The notes below the pieces were generated by a model. That model was not told the origin of the DNA, did not search any database, and saw only the letters and a list, made by a program, of their open reading frames with translations. From Herbaspirillum robiniae (GTDB taxonomy: Bacteria; Pseudomonadota; Gammaproteobacteria; Burkholderiales; Burkholderiaceae_D), in contig NZ_NJGU01000001.1 of NCBI RefSeq assembly GCF_002213415.1, positions 62,001-126,000 on the forward strand: DNA of 64,000 nt, given 5' to 3'. Position numbers and translations under genes: made by a program. Shown piece by piece: positions 47,917 to 56,381 of the stretch (position 1 is its first letter; every line of letters begins with the position of its first letter).

Positions 47917-48660
47917 ATGAAAACCATTCTGATCACCGGCTGTTCGTCCGGCTTTGGCCTGGAAATCGCCCGCTACTTTCTCCAGCGCGACTGGAACGTC
48001 ATCGCCACCATGCGCACGCCGCGCAACGACCTGCTGCCGGCCTCGCCGAACCTGCGCATCCTGGCGCTGGACGTCGGCGACGAGGCCAGCATCCGCGCCG
48101 CCGTCGCGGCCGCCGGCCAGGTCGACGTGCTGGTCAACAATGCCGGCGTCGGCCTGCTGGGCGCGGTGGAGGCCATCACCATGGACAAGGTGCGCGAGAT
48201 CTTCGAGACCAATACCCTGGGCACCATCGCCATGACGCAGGCGGTGCTGCCGCAGATGCGCGAGCGCAAGTCGGGCGTGGTGGTCAACGTGACCTCCAGC
48301 GTGACGCTGAAGTCGCTGCCGCTGCTGGCGGTCTATACCGGCAGCAAGACCGCGGTGAACGGGTTCACCGAGTCGCTGGCGCTGGAACTGGAACCGTTCG
48401 GCGTGCAGGTGCGGCTGGTGCTGCCGGGCCGGTCGCCCAGCACGAAATTCGCCGAGAACGCGCGCTCGCGCATGGACGGCAACCTGCCGGAAGCCTATGG
48501 CGCCATCGCGGCGGCCGTGTTCGAAAACTTCCAGGACGATTCGCAGGTGACCTACGCCAGGGACGTGGCCGAGGCCGTCTGGCGCGCCGCCACCGACCCG
48601 GCCTCGCCGATGCGTATTCCGGCCGGCGAGGACGCCATCGCCTGGGCAAGCCAGGCCTGA
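47917..48660 (+). CDS. short-chain dehydrogenase/reductase (SDR)
   Basis: 247 residues, ATG after CAAGGAGC. Classical SDR: cofactor motif TGCSSGFG (about 7-14), NNAG, catalytic serine in VTSSVTLKS and Y140-x3-K144 in YTGSK. NAD(P)-dependent oxidoreductase of unknown substrate. Likely controlled by the divergent AraC-family gene. The usual PG motif after the catalytic Lys reads LPGRSPS. Confidence 0.93.
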   Translation: MKTILITGCSSGFGLEIARYFLQRDWNVIATMRTPRNDLLPASPNLRILALDVGDEASIRAAVAAAGQVDVLVNNAGVGLLGAVEAITMDKVREIFETNTLGTIAMTQAVLPQMRERKSGVVVNVTSSVTLKSLPLLAVYTGSKTAVNGFTESLALELEPFGVQVRLVLPGRSPSTKFAENARSRMDGNLPEAYGAIAAAVFENFQDDSQVTYARDVAEAVWRAATDPASPMRIPAGEDAIAWASQA

Positions 48661-48676
48661 GACCAGCCCCGGGGGC

Positions 48677-49399
48677 TCAGACCTCGGTCACCAGACGGTG
48701 CAGCATCTCGGCCGTCTCGGTCGGGCGCGAGAGGAAGGGCGAGTGGCTGCTGTCGAGCTCCTTGATGCGCGCGCAGCCCGAGCGCGCCGCCATCACCCGT
48801 TGCAGCACCGGGTCGATGGCGCGGTCGCGGGTGCAGACGATGTAGCTCTTGGGCACCTTGCCGTAACGCTCCTCGGTCAGCTCGACCGGGGTCACGATGG
48901 GGGCGATGGCCTGCGCCTGGAACTGCGGCGCGGCCCAGGCGGCGACCGCGTGCGGCGCGTCGTGCATGAAGGTGTCCACGCGCGAGGACGGCCGGGTGCT
49001 GGCGGCGACGCTGTCGCCGTCTGCCTCCACCGGCGACATCCGGCGCGGCGGCGCCAGGTCCGACAGCGAGCTCAGCGCGTCGCCGTTGCCGGGCACGAAG
49101 GCGCACATGTAGATGATGCGCGCCAGGCTGTCCGCCGCCTTTTCGGCCGCCGCGGTGACGGCGATGCCGCCCATGCCGTGGCCCACCAGCGTGACCCGTT
49201 TGCCGATCGCCCTGATCGCGCGCAGGATGGCGTCGGCGTACATCGGCAGCGTGACCTCGCCCAGCGGCGTGGTGTCGGCGCCGCTGCCGGGCAGGTCCAT
49301 TGTATGGACCTCGTGCCCGCGCATGTTCAGCTCCGCGCTGACGGCGGGCCACACCCATTTGCCTTGCCAGGTGTCGTGAACCAACAGGAAGTTGGCCAT
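48677..49399 (-). CDS. alpha/beta hydrolase fold protein with missing nucleophile
   Basis: 240 residues of the plant-esterase-like (SABP2/HNL) hydrolase type: FLLVHDTWQGKWVWPAVSAE, HTMDLPGSG, and the catalytic Asp (CTRDRAID) and His (DSSHSPFLSRP). The nucleophile elbow reads LVGHGMGG, so the expected Ser is Gly at residue 75. This is a single-base change from AGC to GGC. The protein may be inactive, or may work like Ser-less members of the fold. Divergent from a MocR regulator gene. ATG 49399 after AAGGAGAATCAC. Confidence 0.87.
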   Translation of the reverse strand: MANFLLVHDTWQGKWVWPAVSAELNMRGHEVHTMDLPGSGADTTPLGEVTLPMYADAILRAIRAIGKRVTLVGHGMGGIAVTAAAEKAADSLARIIYMCAFVPGNGDALSSLSDLAPPRRMSPVEADGDSVAASTRPSSRVDTFMHDAPHAVAAWAAPQFQAQAIAPIVTPVELTEERYGKVPKSYIVCTRDRAIDPVLQRVMAARSGCARIKELDSSHSPFLSRPTETAEMLHRLVTEV

Positions 49400-49439
49400 G
49401 TGATTCTCCTTGTTCGTGCGTCTGGATGCGGTCGGCGAT

Positions 49440-49470
49440 GTATGGATTTGTATTTTTGTAAAATCCATAC
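49440..49470. promoter_or_regulatory. perfect 10-bp-arm inverted repeat, candidate MocR operator
   Basis: GTATGGATTT and AAATCCATAC are perfect complementary arms 11 bp apart, in the 146-bp spacer between the hydrolase gene and the divergent MocR gene. The region is AT-rich. Regulator binding is inference. Confidence 0.6.
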
Positions 49471-49545
49471 TAACATCTGGAATACAGCGCAACAATCCAG
49501 ACAAAACCCCTACATACGCCATCAACACCGCATCGGAATACCAGC

Positions 49546-50937
49546 ATGGGACGAGGCAGCATCGCATTGGAATGGGTCAGCGAATTCACCGCCGACGGCG
49601 GGCCGCGCTACCTGCAGATTGTCGGCTTCATGGAACAGGCGATCTCCGAGGAGCTGCTGAAACCGGGCGACCGCCTGCCGCCGCAACGCCTGCTGGCCGA
49701 GCGGCTGGGCGTGGACCTGACCACGGTGACGCGCGCCTACACCGAAGCGCGCCGCCGCAACCTGCTGGAGGCGCGGGGCGCCGCCGGCACCTTCATCGCC
49801 GCGCCGCGCGTGGACCTGACGCAGGTGATCGACCTGTCGATGAACATACCTCCGCCGCCGGCCGGCATCGACCTCGACGACGTGCTGCGCCAGGGGGTGT
49901 CGCAGGTGCTGATGCACAGCGATGTCGACCTGCTGATGACCTATCACCTGGGCGGCGGCAGCAGCGCCGACCGCGCGGCCGGCGCGATGTGGCTGCACGC
50001 CATGCTGGGCGCGCTGGATGAGGAGAGGGTGCTGGCCTGTTCGGGCGCGCAGTCGGCGCTGGCGGCGCTGATCCTGTCGCAGACGCAGCCGGGCGAGGCG
50101 ATCCTGGCCGAGCCGCTGACGTATCCGGGACTGCTGACGGCGGCCGCGCAACTGGGGCGGCACGTGGTGGCGGTCGACATCGACGGCGACGGCATGCGGC
50201 CGGACTTGCTGGAGACGCTGGCGCGCCGGCACCGGGCGCGGCTGGTCTACCTGAATCCCACGCTGCAAAATCCAACCACCCACACCATGCCCGCGGCGCG
50301 GCGCATCGAGATCGCTTCGATGGCCGAGAAGCTGGACCTGCGCCTCATCGAGGACGACCCGTACTGGCTGTTCAGCCCGAACGCCCCGAAACCTTTGGCG
50401 CACTATGCGCCGCGCCATGTGTTCTACGTGTCGACGCTGTCGAAGTGCCTGTTGCCCGGCCTGCGCACCGCCTATGTGGTCACGCCCGAGGGCATGCCGC
50501 AGGACGAAGTGCTGGGCGCGCTGCGTTCTTTCGTGCTGATGTCCACGCCGCTGATGACGTCGTTGACCACGCAATGGATACACGACGGCACCGCCGCCTC
50601 CTTGCTGGAAGGCATCCGCACCGAGGCCTGGGCGCGCCAGGAGCTGGCGCATCGCACGCTGGGCGACGCCGGCCTGGCGCAGTCCGGCGGCATCCACATC
50701 TGGAAGGCGCTGCCGGCGCACTGGCGCGGCGCCGACTTCGTGCAGAAGGCGCGCGCCGAGGGGCTTAATGTGGTGTCGCACGAGGCCTTCCGCACGGCGA
50801 CCGGAGACACCCCGGGCGCGCCGGCGCATATCCGCATCTCGCTGGGCCGCTCGCGCAGCCGCTTCGAGCTGGTCAATGCGCTGCGGCGGCTGGCCGAACT
50901 GGCCCAGCGCCGCCGGCAGCGCGAGGTGGTGGTGTAA
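49546..50937 (+). CDS. MocR-type GntR regulator with aminotransferase domain
   Basis: 463 residues. The N-terminal GntR winged HTH (about 18-85: LLKPGDRLPPQRLLAERLGV, DLTTVTRAYTEARRRNLLEA) is fused to a class I aminotransferase fold with the PLP lysine K300 in VSTLSKCLLPGLRTAYV and YLNPTLQNPTTHTM. MocR proteins use PLP or amino compounds as effectors. Flanked by two alpha/beta hydrolase genes, one divergent and one convergent; the divergent one is the likely target. Confidence 0.93.
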   Translation: MGRGSIALEWVSEFTADGGPRYLQIVGFMEQAISEELLKPGDRLPPQRLLAERLGVDLTTVTRAYTEARRRNLLEARGAAGTFIAAPRVDLTQVIDLSMNIPPPPAGIDLDDVLRQGVSQVLMHSDVDLLMTYHLGGGSSADRAAGAMWLHAMLGALDEERVLACSGAQSALAALILSQTQPGEAILAEPLTYPGLLTAAAQLGRHVVAVDIDGDGMRPDLLETLARRHRARLVYLNPTLQNPTTHTMPAARRIEIASMAEKLDLRLIEDDPYWLFSPNAPKPLAHYAPRHVFYVSTLSKCLLPGLRTAYVVTPEGMPQDEVLGALRSFVLMSTPLMTSLTTQWIHDGTAASLLEGIRTEAWARQELAHRTLGDAGLAQSGGIHIWKALPAHWRGADFVQKARAEGLNVVSHEAFRTATGDTPGAPAHIRISLGRSRSRFELVNALRRLAELAQRRRQREVVV

Positions 50938-50940
50938 GCC

Positions 50941-51726
50941 TTACTTCGCGGGCGCGTTGTTGGCCGCTTCCAGGATCAGGCCGGCGATCTCGTCCGGGTG
51001 CGACAGCATGGACACGTGCGAAGACGCCACTTCGATGGTCTTGGCCTTCATGCGCGCGGCCAGGAATCGCTCCAGCTCCGGCGACGTGGTGCGGTCGTTG
51101 GTCGACACCGCGTACCAGGTCGGCTTGCTGCGCCATGCGGCCTGGGTGATGCGCGAGGCGAACAGGGTGTCCGAGATGCGGCCCTGCACCGCCGACAGGG
51201 CACGGGCCTTGACCGGATCGACGTCGCCGGCGAAGTCGCGCACGAAGGCCTGCTCGCTCAGCTGGGCGAAGCCGTTGGCCTTGACCAGTCCGGCCGATGC
51301 CGGCGGCGTCGGGAACCTGGCGGCCAGCGCACCGTAATCTTCACCCGCATCCGGCGCGCGCGCCGCGACATACACCAGGCCTGCCACCTTGGGGTCGGTG
51401 CCCGCTTCGCTGATTACCGTACCCGCCCACGAATGGCCCACCAGGATGGTCGGGCCGTCCTGCAGCGCCAGGATGCGTTTGGTCGCTTCCACGTCGTCGG
51501 CCAGCGAGGACAGCGGATTTTGCACCGCGGTCACATGCAGGCCGGCCTTCTGCAGGCGTTCGATGACGTCGGTCCAGCAGGAGCCGTCGGCGTAGGCGCC
51601 GTGCACCAGCACCACGTTGCGGATGGCCGGCGCGGCCTCGGCGGCTGCCGCGCCGTGGGACAGCGAGAGCGCGGCGGCGGTGCCGGCGGCGGCGATGAGG
51701 GTCTTCAGGAATTGGCGTTTGATCAT
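50941..51726 (-). CDS. exported alpha/beta hydrolase
   Basis: 261 residues. Signal peptide 1-29 (KTLIAAAGTAAALSLSHGAA). The elbow LVGHSWAG keeps the nucleophile (S99). Catalytic His is in ASSHVSMLSHPDE and the acid is near STNDRTTSPE. Esterase of unknown substrate, in the same broad family as the Ser-less hydrolase at 48.7 kb. AGGAAACC lies before the ATG, but the transposon end begins about 16 bp upstream, so its original promoter has probably been displaced. Confidence 0.9.
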   Translation of the reverse strand: MIKRQFLKTLIAAAGTAAALSLSHGAAAAEAAPAIRNVVLVHGAYADGSCWTDVIERLQKAGLHVTAVQNPLSSLADDVEATKRILALQDGPTILVGHSWAGTVISEAGTDPKVAGLVYVAARAPDAGEDYGALAARFPTPPASAGLVKANGFAQLSEQAFVRDFAGDVDPVKARALSAVQGRISDTLFASRITQAAWRSKPTWYAVSTNDRTTSPELERFLAARMKAKTIEVASSHVSMLSHPDEIAGLILEAANNAPAK

Positions 51727-51743
51727 GATGGTTTCCTAGTCGG

Positions 51744-51789
51744 GGGGCAGCCGAGATAAGGCTAATGTTCATACATAAGCCTAAAAGTA
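51744..51789 (+). repeat. left terminal inverted repeat of the transposon
   Basis: Begins GGGGCAGCCGAGATAAGGC, with the GGGG start typical of Tn3-family ends and the GAGATAAGGC core that I recall from Tn4651-like ends. It contains an internal inverted pair AGGCT/AGCCT. It lies 27 bp after the tnpC stop codon, and outside it the chromosomal hydrolase gene begins within 16 bp. Confidence 0.55.
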
Positions 51790-51816
51790 ATAAAAGCATG
51801 CTTCTTTATAACTGAT

Positions 51817-52167
51817 TCAATCTTTTGGTGCGAGTGCCTCAAGGGGCTCTATTGATCGCTGCCAACCACGCATAACCCCTACGATGCGTTGAACGCAGCT
51901 GATTGTGTCAAATACCATCTCTGGCAATGAGTCCTCCCCTGTCGGCACAGAGAGACCCGCGCCGTTTAAGACGGTGTGTGCCATCCCATGCAGGCGAAGT
52001 AATTCGTCGCGCAGTCCATCCTCTGAACGCAGCAAATCTATGACCTTATCAAGTTCGTCGACGATAGTTAATAAAGCCGAAGTGTCGAATTCCTGCTGAA
52101 GTTTCTTTAGGGCATCGTTATCTACCAGGCCATAGGCAGTTTTTATGGTTTCGTGTTCTTTAGTCAT
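51817..52167 (-). CDS. tnpC: TnpC, regulator of Tn3-family transposase
   Basis: 116 residues, helical and acidic, with a heptad-like segment (FDTSALLTIVDELDKVIDLL). Translationally coupled to tnpA by a 4-bp overlap and placed between tnpA and the transposon end. This is the position of TnpC in Tn4652, where it lowers transposase levels post-transcriptionally. Assignment is by context, size and pattern. Confidence 0.75.
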   Translation of the reverse strand: MTKEHETIKTAYGLVDNDALKKLQQEFDTSALLTIVDELDKVIDLLRSEDGLRDELLRLHGMAHTVLNGAGLSVPTGEDSLPEMVFDTISCVQRIVGVMRGWQRSIEPLEALAPKD

Positions 52168-55100
52168 GCGACTCCCTCTGCGCCTTTCGGTGCTTCCGCC
52201 CTCGCTCTTTTTGCAGCCTGTTTGAATAGTGCCTCCTTAAGCCAAGCCTCCGGCGGACGCTTCATATCAAGGAAATAATTTCCGAAGCGTTTGACGCCCG
52301 TCGTGCCATATGGGCTCATATATGTTGCATCTTCAACGGCAATTTGCTCACCTTCTGCATAAAGCTCCTGGATAATTCGCATCATATCCACCGTGTTCTG
52401 CAAAATGACTGCGGAAGCCACCAGGTCGATATATCTCACTCTCTTTTGCTGCTCGTTCAAGTCGTTTTCGGTGATGACGTCACCGCCAAAATCGAGCCAT
52501 TTGGTGAACGCATGGTAAGACTCGATTTTGTTGGTCGTAGCAGTTACTTCTTGACGCATCTCCTTTTGCGAGATCCAGCGTAACAGGTAGATGGTGCGCA
52601 GTACTCTGCCCAGCTCCCTTGCAGCCGCAAAGAGTCGATTGTGGCGGCCGTCATGACTCAATTTTCGAAGGAGCATCGGAGACGCCACCTTTCCTTGCTG
52701 GATCGAGATCGCTACTTGCATGAGATCTTGCCAGTGGTTCTGGATTAATTTCCAGTCAACAACATCGCTAAATAGCCTGTCGATGTGCTTGTACTTAGTG
52801 GTCTTGTCCGCTTTATAGAATTTCAGATCCTTCCAGTTACGAATTCGAGGCATTAGCTGGATGCCATTCAGATAGGTGAATGCAAATACGACCTCAGACT
52901 GTCCGTGCGTGTCGGAATAGACCGTATCAGGCTGGACGCTTAGACCCGCTTTCATCAGACCTTCAATGACATATATCGCTTCCAGCATTCCCGGCGGAAT
53001 AAAACTGCGGAAATTTGCGATGTAATTATCTGCCACATGGCGATATGCCACGGCCCCCATCCGCTTGTATCGGAAGTGCATGCCTACAAGCAGATTTTGT
53101 TCGTAAAAATCGTATTGTGTGCCGTCAGCGGCCACCTTCGTTCCATCGCCCCAGAGTTTCGGAAGTTCCAATCGAAGGTACAGCTCCGTAAGGTCGCGAC
53201 AAGCGTTGTCTAGTTGTTCCAGGCTCATGTGGCGCTGGTTGACATAGGAAAGCTGATGAGGAGTGACGCCATTGGACAGATGTCGAGCGGCTTGATGTGG
53301 CCCAAGGTTACATCCCATTGCGAACACGGTCAGCAGGTAACGCTCGCGAGCATTGCGTAATTTGGGATCGTCACCGGACTGCGGCCCGAAATTACGCGTG
53401 AACCCTGTCCAATGCTCAATGTTGGCGAGGATGTCGAGCAGATTGCGAGGCACGAGTCGGCTGTCTATCGCAGCTTGCAGCGCAATGGCTGAGGCAGGAA
53501 TCTCGCGGGCGGTGACGCGCCTCAAAGTCGGTTCCCCATTGGCACCGATCGATACGTCGCCGGCGTGCTGAGGAAATTCGCTATCCACCTGCGCAGCCGT
53601 GTCCGCCAACATGCTTTTGAGGTTTTCGACGAAGGCTTGAGGATTGGCCGAGATACCAATCCGGTCGCAATAATCTGGGAGTAGTGCCTCGCACTCCTTC
53701 CAGGAAAGAAGCTGGCCACGGTAATCTGCAAATGTACCAGCACCTTCGATACACACATCGCCACTACGCAGATCACTGGCCAGATGGGAGAAGACGCAGA
53801 CTTCTAAGTAACGGCGATTAGTTGGGTTTCCAAGGCCGTGAGAACGGCGGACAAGTTTATGCCATCGTTCTGAAGCAAACGATAGATCCACCTCATCGGC
53901 GATCCATTCTGCTTTCCGGTGTTCGTTCTCCATTACGATATCCAAAGCTTTGAGAAGAGCCTTGTCCTGCGTTGCGGGATGAAAAGCCAGCACCTTCGCC
54001 ATCTGGAACATGGCAGCGCGCCAAGATTTGAAAGGCTTCCATAGCAACGGAAGATGATTTCCTCCGCTCCAGACTCGGATTGCCTCACAATCGCCCTGTA
54101 GCCGTTCCAAGCTGCCATGTGGGGCCAAGAGGTCGCGGATACGCCTTCCTGTCGGAGCATCTTCCATACCTTCGGCGAGAATCTCCACAACCTGTTCTAA
54201 GGTTGCGACAAGCTCTTCACTGAGCTCCCGCTGCCGCGCCTGCAGAATCTGCAATTCTTCTCGCGCGCTTTTATGAATGGCGCTGATGCGTCGAATGAAC
54301 ATCTCGGCAATGTCATCTCGGGCACCGATCCGCATGTGATGAATGAGGGCAAGAATAAGCGTTTGTCTTTTCCCTGGGTTGTAATCTTTCATTTCGGCCG
54401 CATCGAGGACGGCTGCACGGTCGGAGAGATGTCGCAATTTGTTGGCCGGAACATCTTCCAACAGCGTTCCGGGATCAGGCAATGACTCCAGCCAATTTAG
54501 CTGGTCCAACACTAAATCGAGATGCTTTCGAGAAGCCTTCTTAGCAGAGCGTTTGATCTGGTGATAAAGGGATCGGCGCTGTGGTAGTTCCGTATCTAGA
54601 AGACCATCAAGCCATTGCCTTTGGGCAGAGGACAATCGTTGGGAGATCTTTTTGTAGAGAGCAGATTCCACTGCTGCGTGAGCCTTTTCGGCAATAGTGT
54701 CCAGGGTGCTGAACGCAGGAAGTTCGTACCCTAACCGTACCAATTCCTCTACCGTGATATTGATGATGTCTACGCGAGTATCAACGATGGCGGCGGCGCG
54801 TTGCGAGATCTCGACAGTGATGGGCCTGGTCTTAACATGCTCATATGGCGTTACCCCAAGTAGCGTGCGAATTGCCTTGTGATGGCGATAAGGGGATATG
54901 TTCGAGTCGGGGTATGAAATTGCGTGGACAGGCTGCATACCGAGACTCGCAGAAATATGCTCCACGACTTCCTGGGGAATAGCATCAATGGCAGGAAAGT
55001 AGCGCAAAAACTGGAAGCATTTCAGATTCACCAGTAATGCCAGGCGCCGAGGCGCGGAGCGGGCGAAACCGGCTGCCCATTCCATTTCTTCAGGCCGCGG

Positions 55101-55178
55101 TGTGAAGGTTGCATGAAGATCTTTAAGTGTCAGCGTACGTGGAAATCTAGGATACGCAGTCCGTTCGATACTGGCCAT
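52164..55178 (-). CDS. tnpA: Tn3-family transposase
   Basis: 1004 residues, full length. N-terminal DUF4158-like region (FTPRPEEMEWAAGFARSAPR) and C-terminal DDE domain with D685 (KVAADGTQY), D756 (VYSDTHGQSEVVFAF) and E886 (TNKIESYHAF). Catalyses replicative transposition between 38-48-bp ends. The length and the coupled tnpC fit the Tn4651/Tn4652 branch. No frameshift seen, so it is probably active. Confidence 0.96.
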   Translation of the reverse strand: MASIERTAYPRFPRTLTLKDLHATFTPRPEEMEWAAGFARSAPRRLALLVNLKCFQFLRYFPAIDAIPQEVVEHISASLGMQPVHAISYPDSNISPYRHHKAIRTLLGVTPYEHVKTRPITVEISQRAAAIVDTRVDIINITVEELVRLGYELPAFSTLDTIAEKAHAAVESALYKKISQRLSSAQRQWLDGLLDTELPQRRSLYHQIKRSAKKASRKHLDLVLDQLNWLESLPDPGTLLEDVPANKLRHLSDRAAVLDAAEMKDYNPGKRQTLILALIHHMRIGARDDIAEMFIRRISAIHKSAREELQILQARQRELSEELVATLEQVVEILAEGMEDAPTGRRIRDLLAPHGSLERLQGDCEAIRVWSGGNHLPLLWKPFKSWRAAMFQMAKVLAFHPATQDKALLKALDIVMENEHRKAEWIADEVDLSFASERWHKLVRRSHGLGNPTNRRYLEVCVFSHLASDLRSGDVCIEGAGTFADYRGQLLSWKECEALLPDYCDRIGISANPQAFVENLKSMLADTAAQVDSEFPQHAGDVSIGANGEPTLRRVTAREIPASAIALQAAIDSRLVPRNLLDILANIEHWTGFTRNFGPQSGDDPKLRNARERYLLTVFAMGCNLGPHQAARHLSNGVTPHQLSYVNQRHMSLEQLDNACRDLTELYLRLELPKLWGDGTKVAADGTQYDFYEQNLLVGMHFRYKRMGAVAYRHVADNYIANFRSFIPPGMLEAIYVIEGLMKAGLSVQPDTVYSDTHGQSEVVFAFTYLNGIQLMPRIRNWKDLKFYKADKTTKYKHIDRLFSDVVDWKLIQNHWQDLMQVAISIQQGKVASPMLLRKLSHDGRHNRLFAAARELGRVLRTIYLLRWISQKEMRQEVTATTNKIESYHAFTKWLDFGGDVITENDLNEQQKRVRYIDLVASAVILQNTVDMMRIIQELYAEGEQIAVEDATYMSPYGTTGVKRFGNYFLDMKRPPEAWLKEALFKQAAKRARAEAPKGAEGVA

Positions 55179-55437
55179 GGTAAGGGGGATCCTTGGCAGG
55201 GTCGTTCAAAGGCGAAATCGTTGATAATTCGAGGTGACATCAACTGGCTTCCCGGACATTGCATCAGCCGCAGCTTCGTTGTCAATGGCAAGTTTTCACA
55301 CTCTCAGATATCCTTTGCTGGTTGAGCAGACTCAAGTCACGACATGAATAAATTGTGACCACGAGATGCTATAAACTGTGGGACGAAATGCCCCAAAACA
55401 TGATCGTTTCTGATCAAAACTGCACAATCGAGCTTGT

Positions 55438-55656
55438 ATGAAAAAACGTCAAACCTACTCGACCATCCTCGAACGCGGCGGCAAAGTCTCGTGGCCGAAG
55501 GCATTGACGGACTGGAAGATAGGTCAACGTGTTTTCCTATCCATTAAGGACGGTGCCATTGCAGTGACTACCCGGCCGACGCGCTCAATGGACGGCCGAA
55601 TATTTTCCACTCGCGTCAGCCGCAAATACAGCAGCAAACATTTCTCAGCTAGCTGA
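55438..55656 (+). CDS. small AbrB/SpoVT-like protein (putative DNA-binding)
   Basis: 72 residues. The pattern ILERGGKVSWPKALTDWKIG, then QRVFLSIKDGAIAVT, mirrors the swapped-hairpin AbrB fold (strand, P-x-x-L helix, G-x-x-V strand). The C-terminus is basic and Ser-rich. It precedes the palindrome cluster and the exonuclease pair on the same strand. Could be a transcriptional regulator or an antitoxin-like protein; no toxin partner is evident. Confidence 0.5.
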   Translation: MKKRQTYSTILERGGKVSWPKALTDWKIGQRVFLSIKDGAIAVTTRPTRSMDGRIFSTRVSRKYSSKHFSAS

Positions 55657-55749
55657 TAGCTACCAGCTAGTTCAAAATTGAGCCGGCTCAAGTTGCGAAA
55701 GCAACTACCCCTTTAGTCACTAAAGGCGGGAAATTTCGCATGCGAAATT
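55649..55749. repeat. cluster of five short perfect palindromes
   Basis: Within 101 bp lie CTAGCTG-N8-CAGCTAG (55649-55670), GAGCCGGCTC (55680-55689), AGTTGC-GAAA-GCAACT (55691-55706), CCTTTAGT-C-ACTAAAGG (55710-55726) and the uninterrupted 18-bp palindrome AATTTCGCATGCGAAATT (55732-55749). They lie just before the first exonuclease gene (start 55789). Could be a recombination site, a folded leader or operators. Confidence 0.75.
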
Positions 55750-55788
55750 GTTCTCCACGCCGGACCATAGCCATCATCAGAGGATAAC

Positions 55789-56373
55789 GTGGCAAGAATT
55801 CTCGTAGTCGACCTGGAAGCGACCTGTTCGGACGACGGCAGCATCCCGCCGGAAGAGATGGAAATCATTGAAATCGGTGCCTGCTGGGCCACCGAAGGTG
55901 GCTTGGTGCTTGAGCGGTTTCAGCACTTGGTCAGGCCGCTGGCGCAACCGATACTCACACCATTTTGCAAGCAGTTGATCGGCATCACGCAAGAAGAAGT
56001 GGATCAGGCGCCACTGTTTCCTGTTGCCGCGCAGGCGCTTCGGGCCTTCGTCAACGACGTGGTGTCGACCGATACTGTCTGGATGAGCTGGGGAAACTAC
56101 GATTGCAAGCAACTGACCAGGGACGCCCAGCGCCACGGGATCGCGATGCCTTTGGTCATGCCCCACCAGAATGCTAAGCGACTGTTTGCGAAGGCTCAAC
56201 GCATTGGCAAGGAAGTTGGCATGGTTCGAGCATGCGCGCTGACCGGGATCAGCCTAGAGGGGCAGCATCATCGCGGGTTGGATGATGCAATCAATATCGC
56301 CAAGCTGATGCCATGGGTATTGGGACATGCCACGCTTGCGGACCAGCATCAAGCCAGTGCGGTTGTTTCGTAA
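55789..56373 (+). CDS. DEDDh 3'-5' exonuclease (ERI1/KapD-like)
   Basis: 194 residues, single exonuclease domain of the RNase T/DEDDh superfamily. Metal-binding residues are present: D8 and E10 in VVDLEATCSD, Asp in WGNYDCKQL, and the His/Asp pair in HHRGLDDAINIAK. Trims single-stranded 3' ends of RNA or DNA. Followed after 8 bp by a second exonuclease gene, and together they appear to be one operon. Base composition is lower in GC than the host backbone. Confidence 0.88.
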   Translation: MARILVVDLEATCSDDGSIPPEEMEIIEIGACWATEGGLVLERFQHLVRPLAQPILTPFCKQLIGITQEEVDQAPLFPVAAQALRAFVNDVVSTDTVWMSWGNYDCKQLTRDAQRHGIAMPLVMPHQNAKRLFAKAQRIGKEVGMVRACALTGISLEGQHHRGLDDAINIAKLMPWVLGHATLADQHQASAVVS

Positions 56374-56381
56374 GGGACCAG

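Noticed and set aside
55375-55400. GGGCATTTCG-type sequence after tnpA as the right transposon end
   Set aside because: Only the first six bases resemble the left end; the GAGATAAGGC core is missing.
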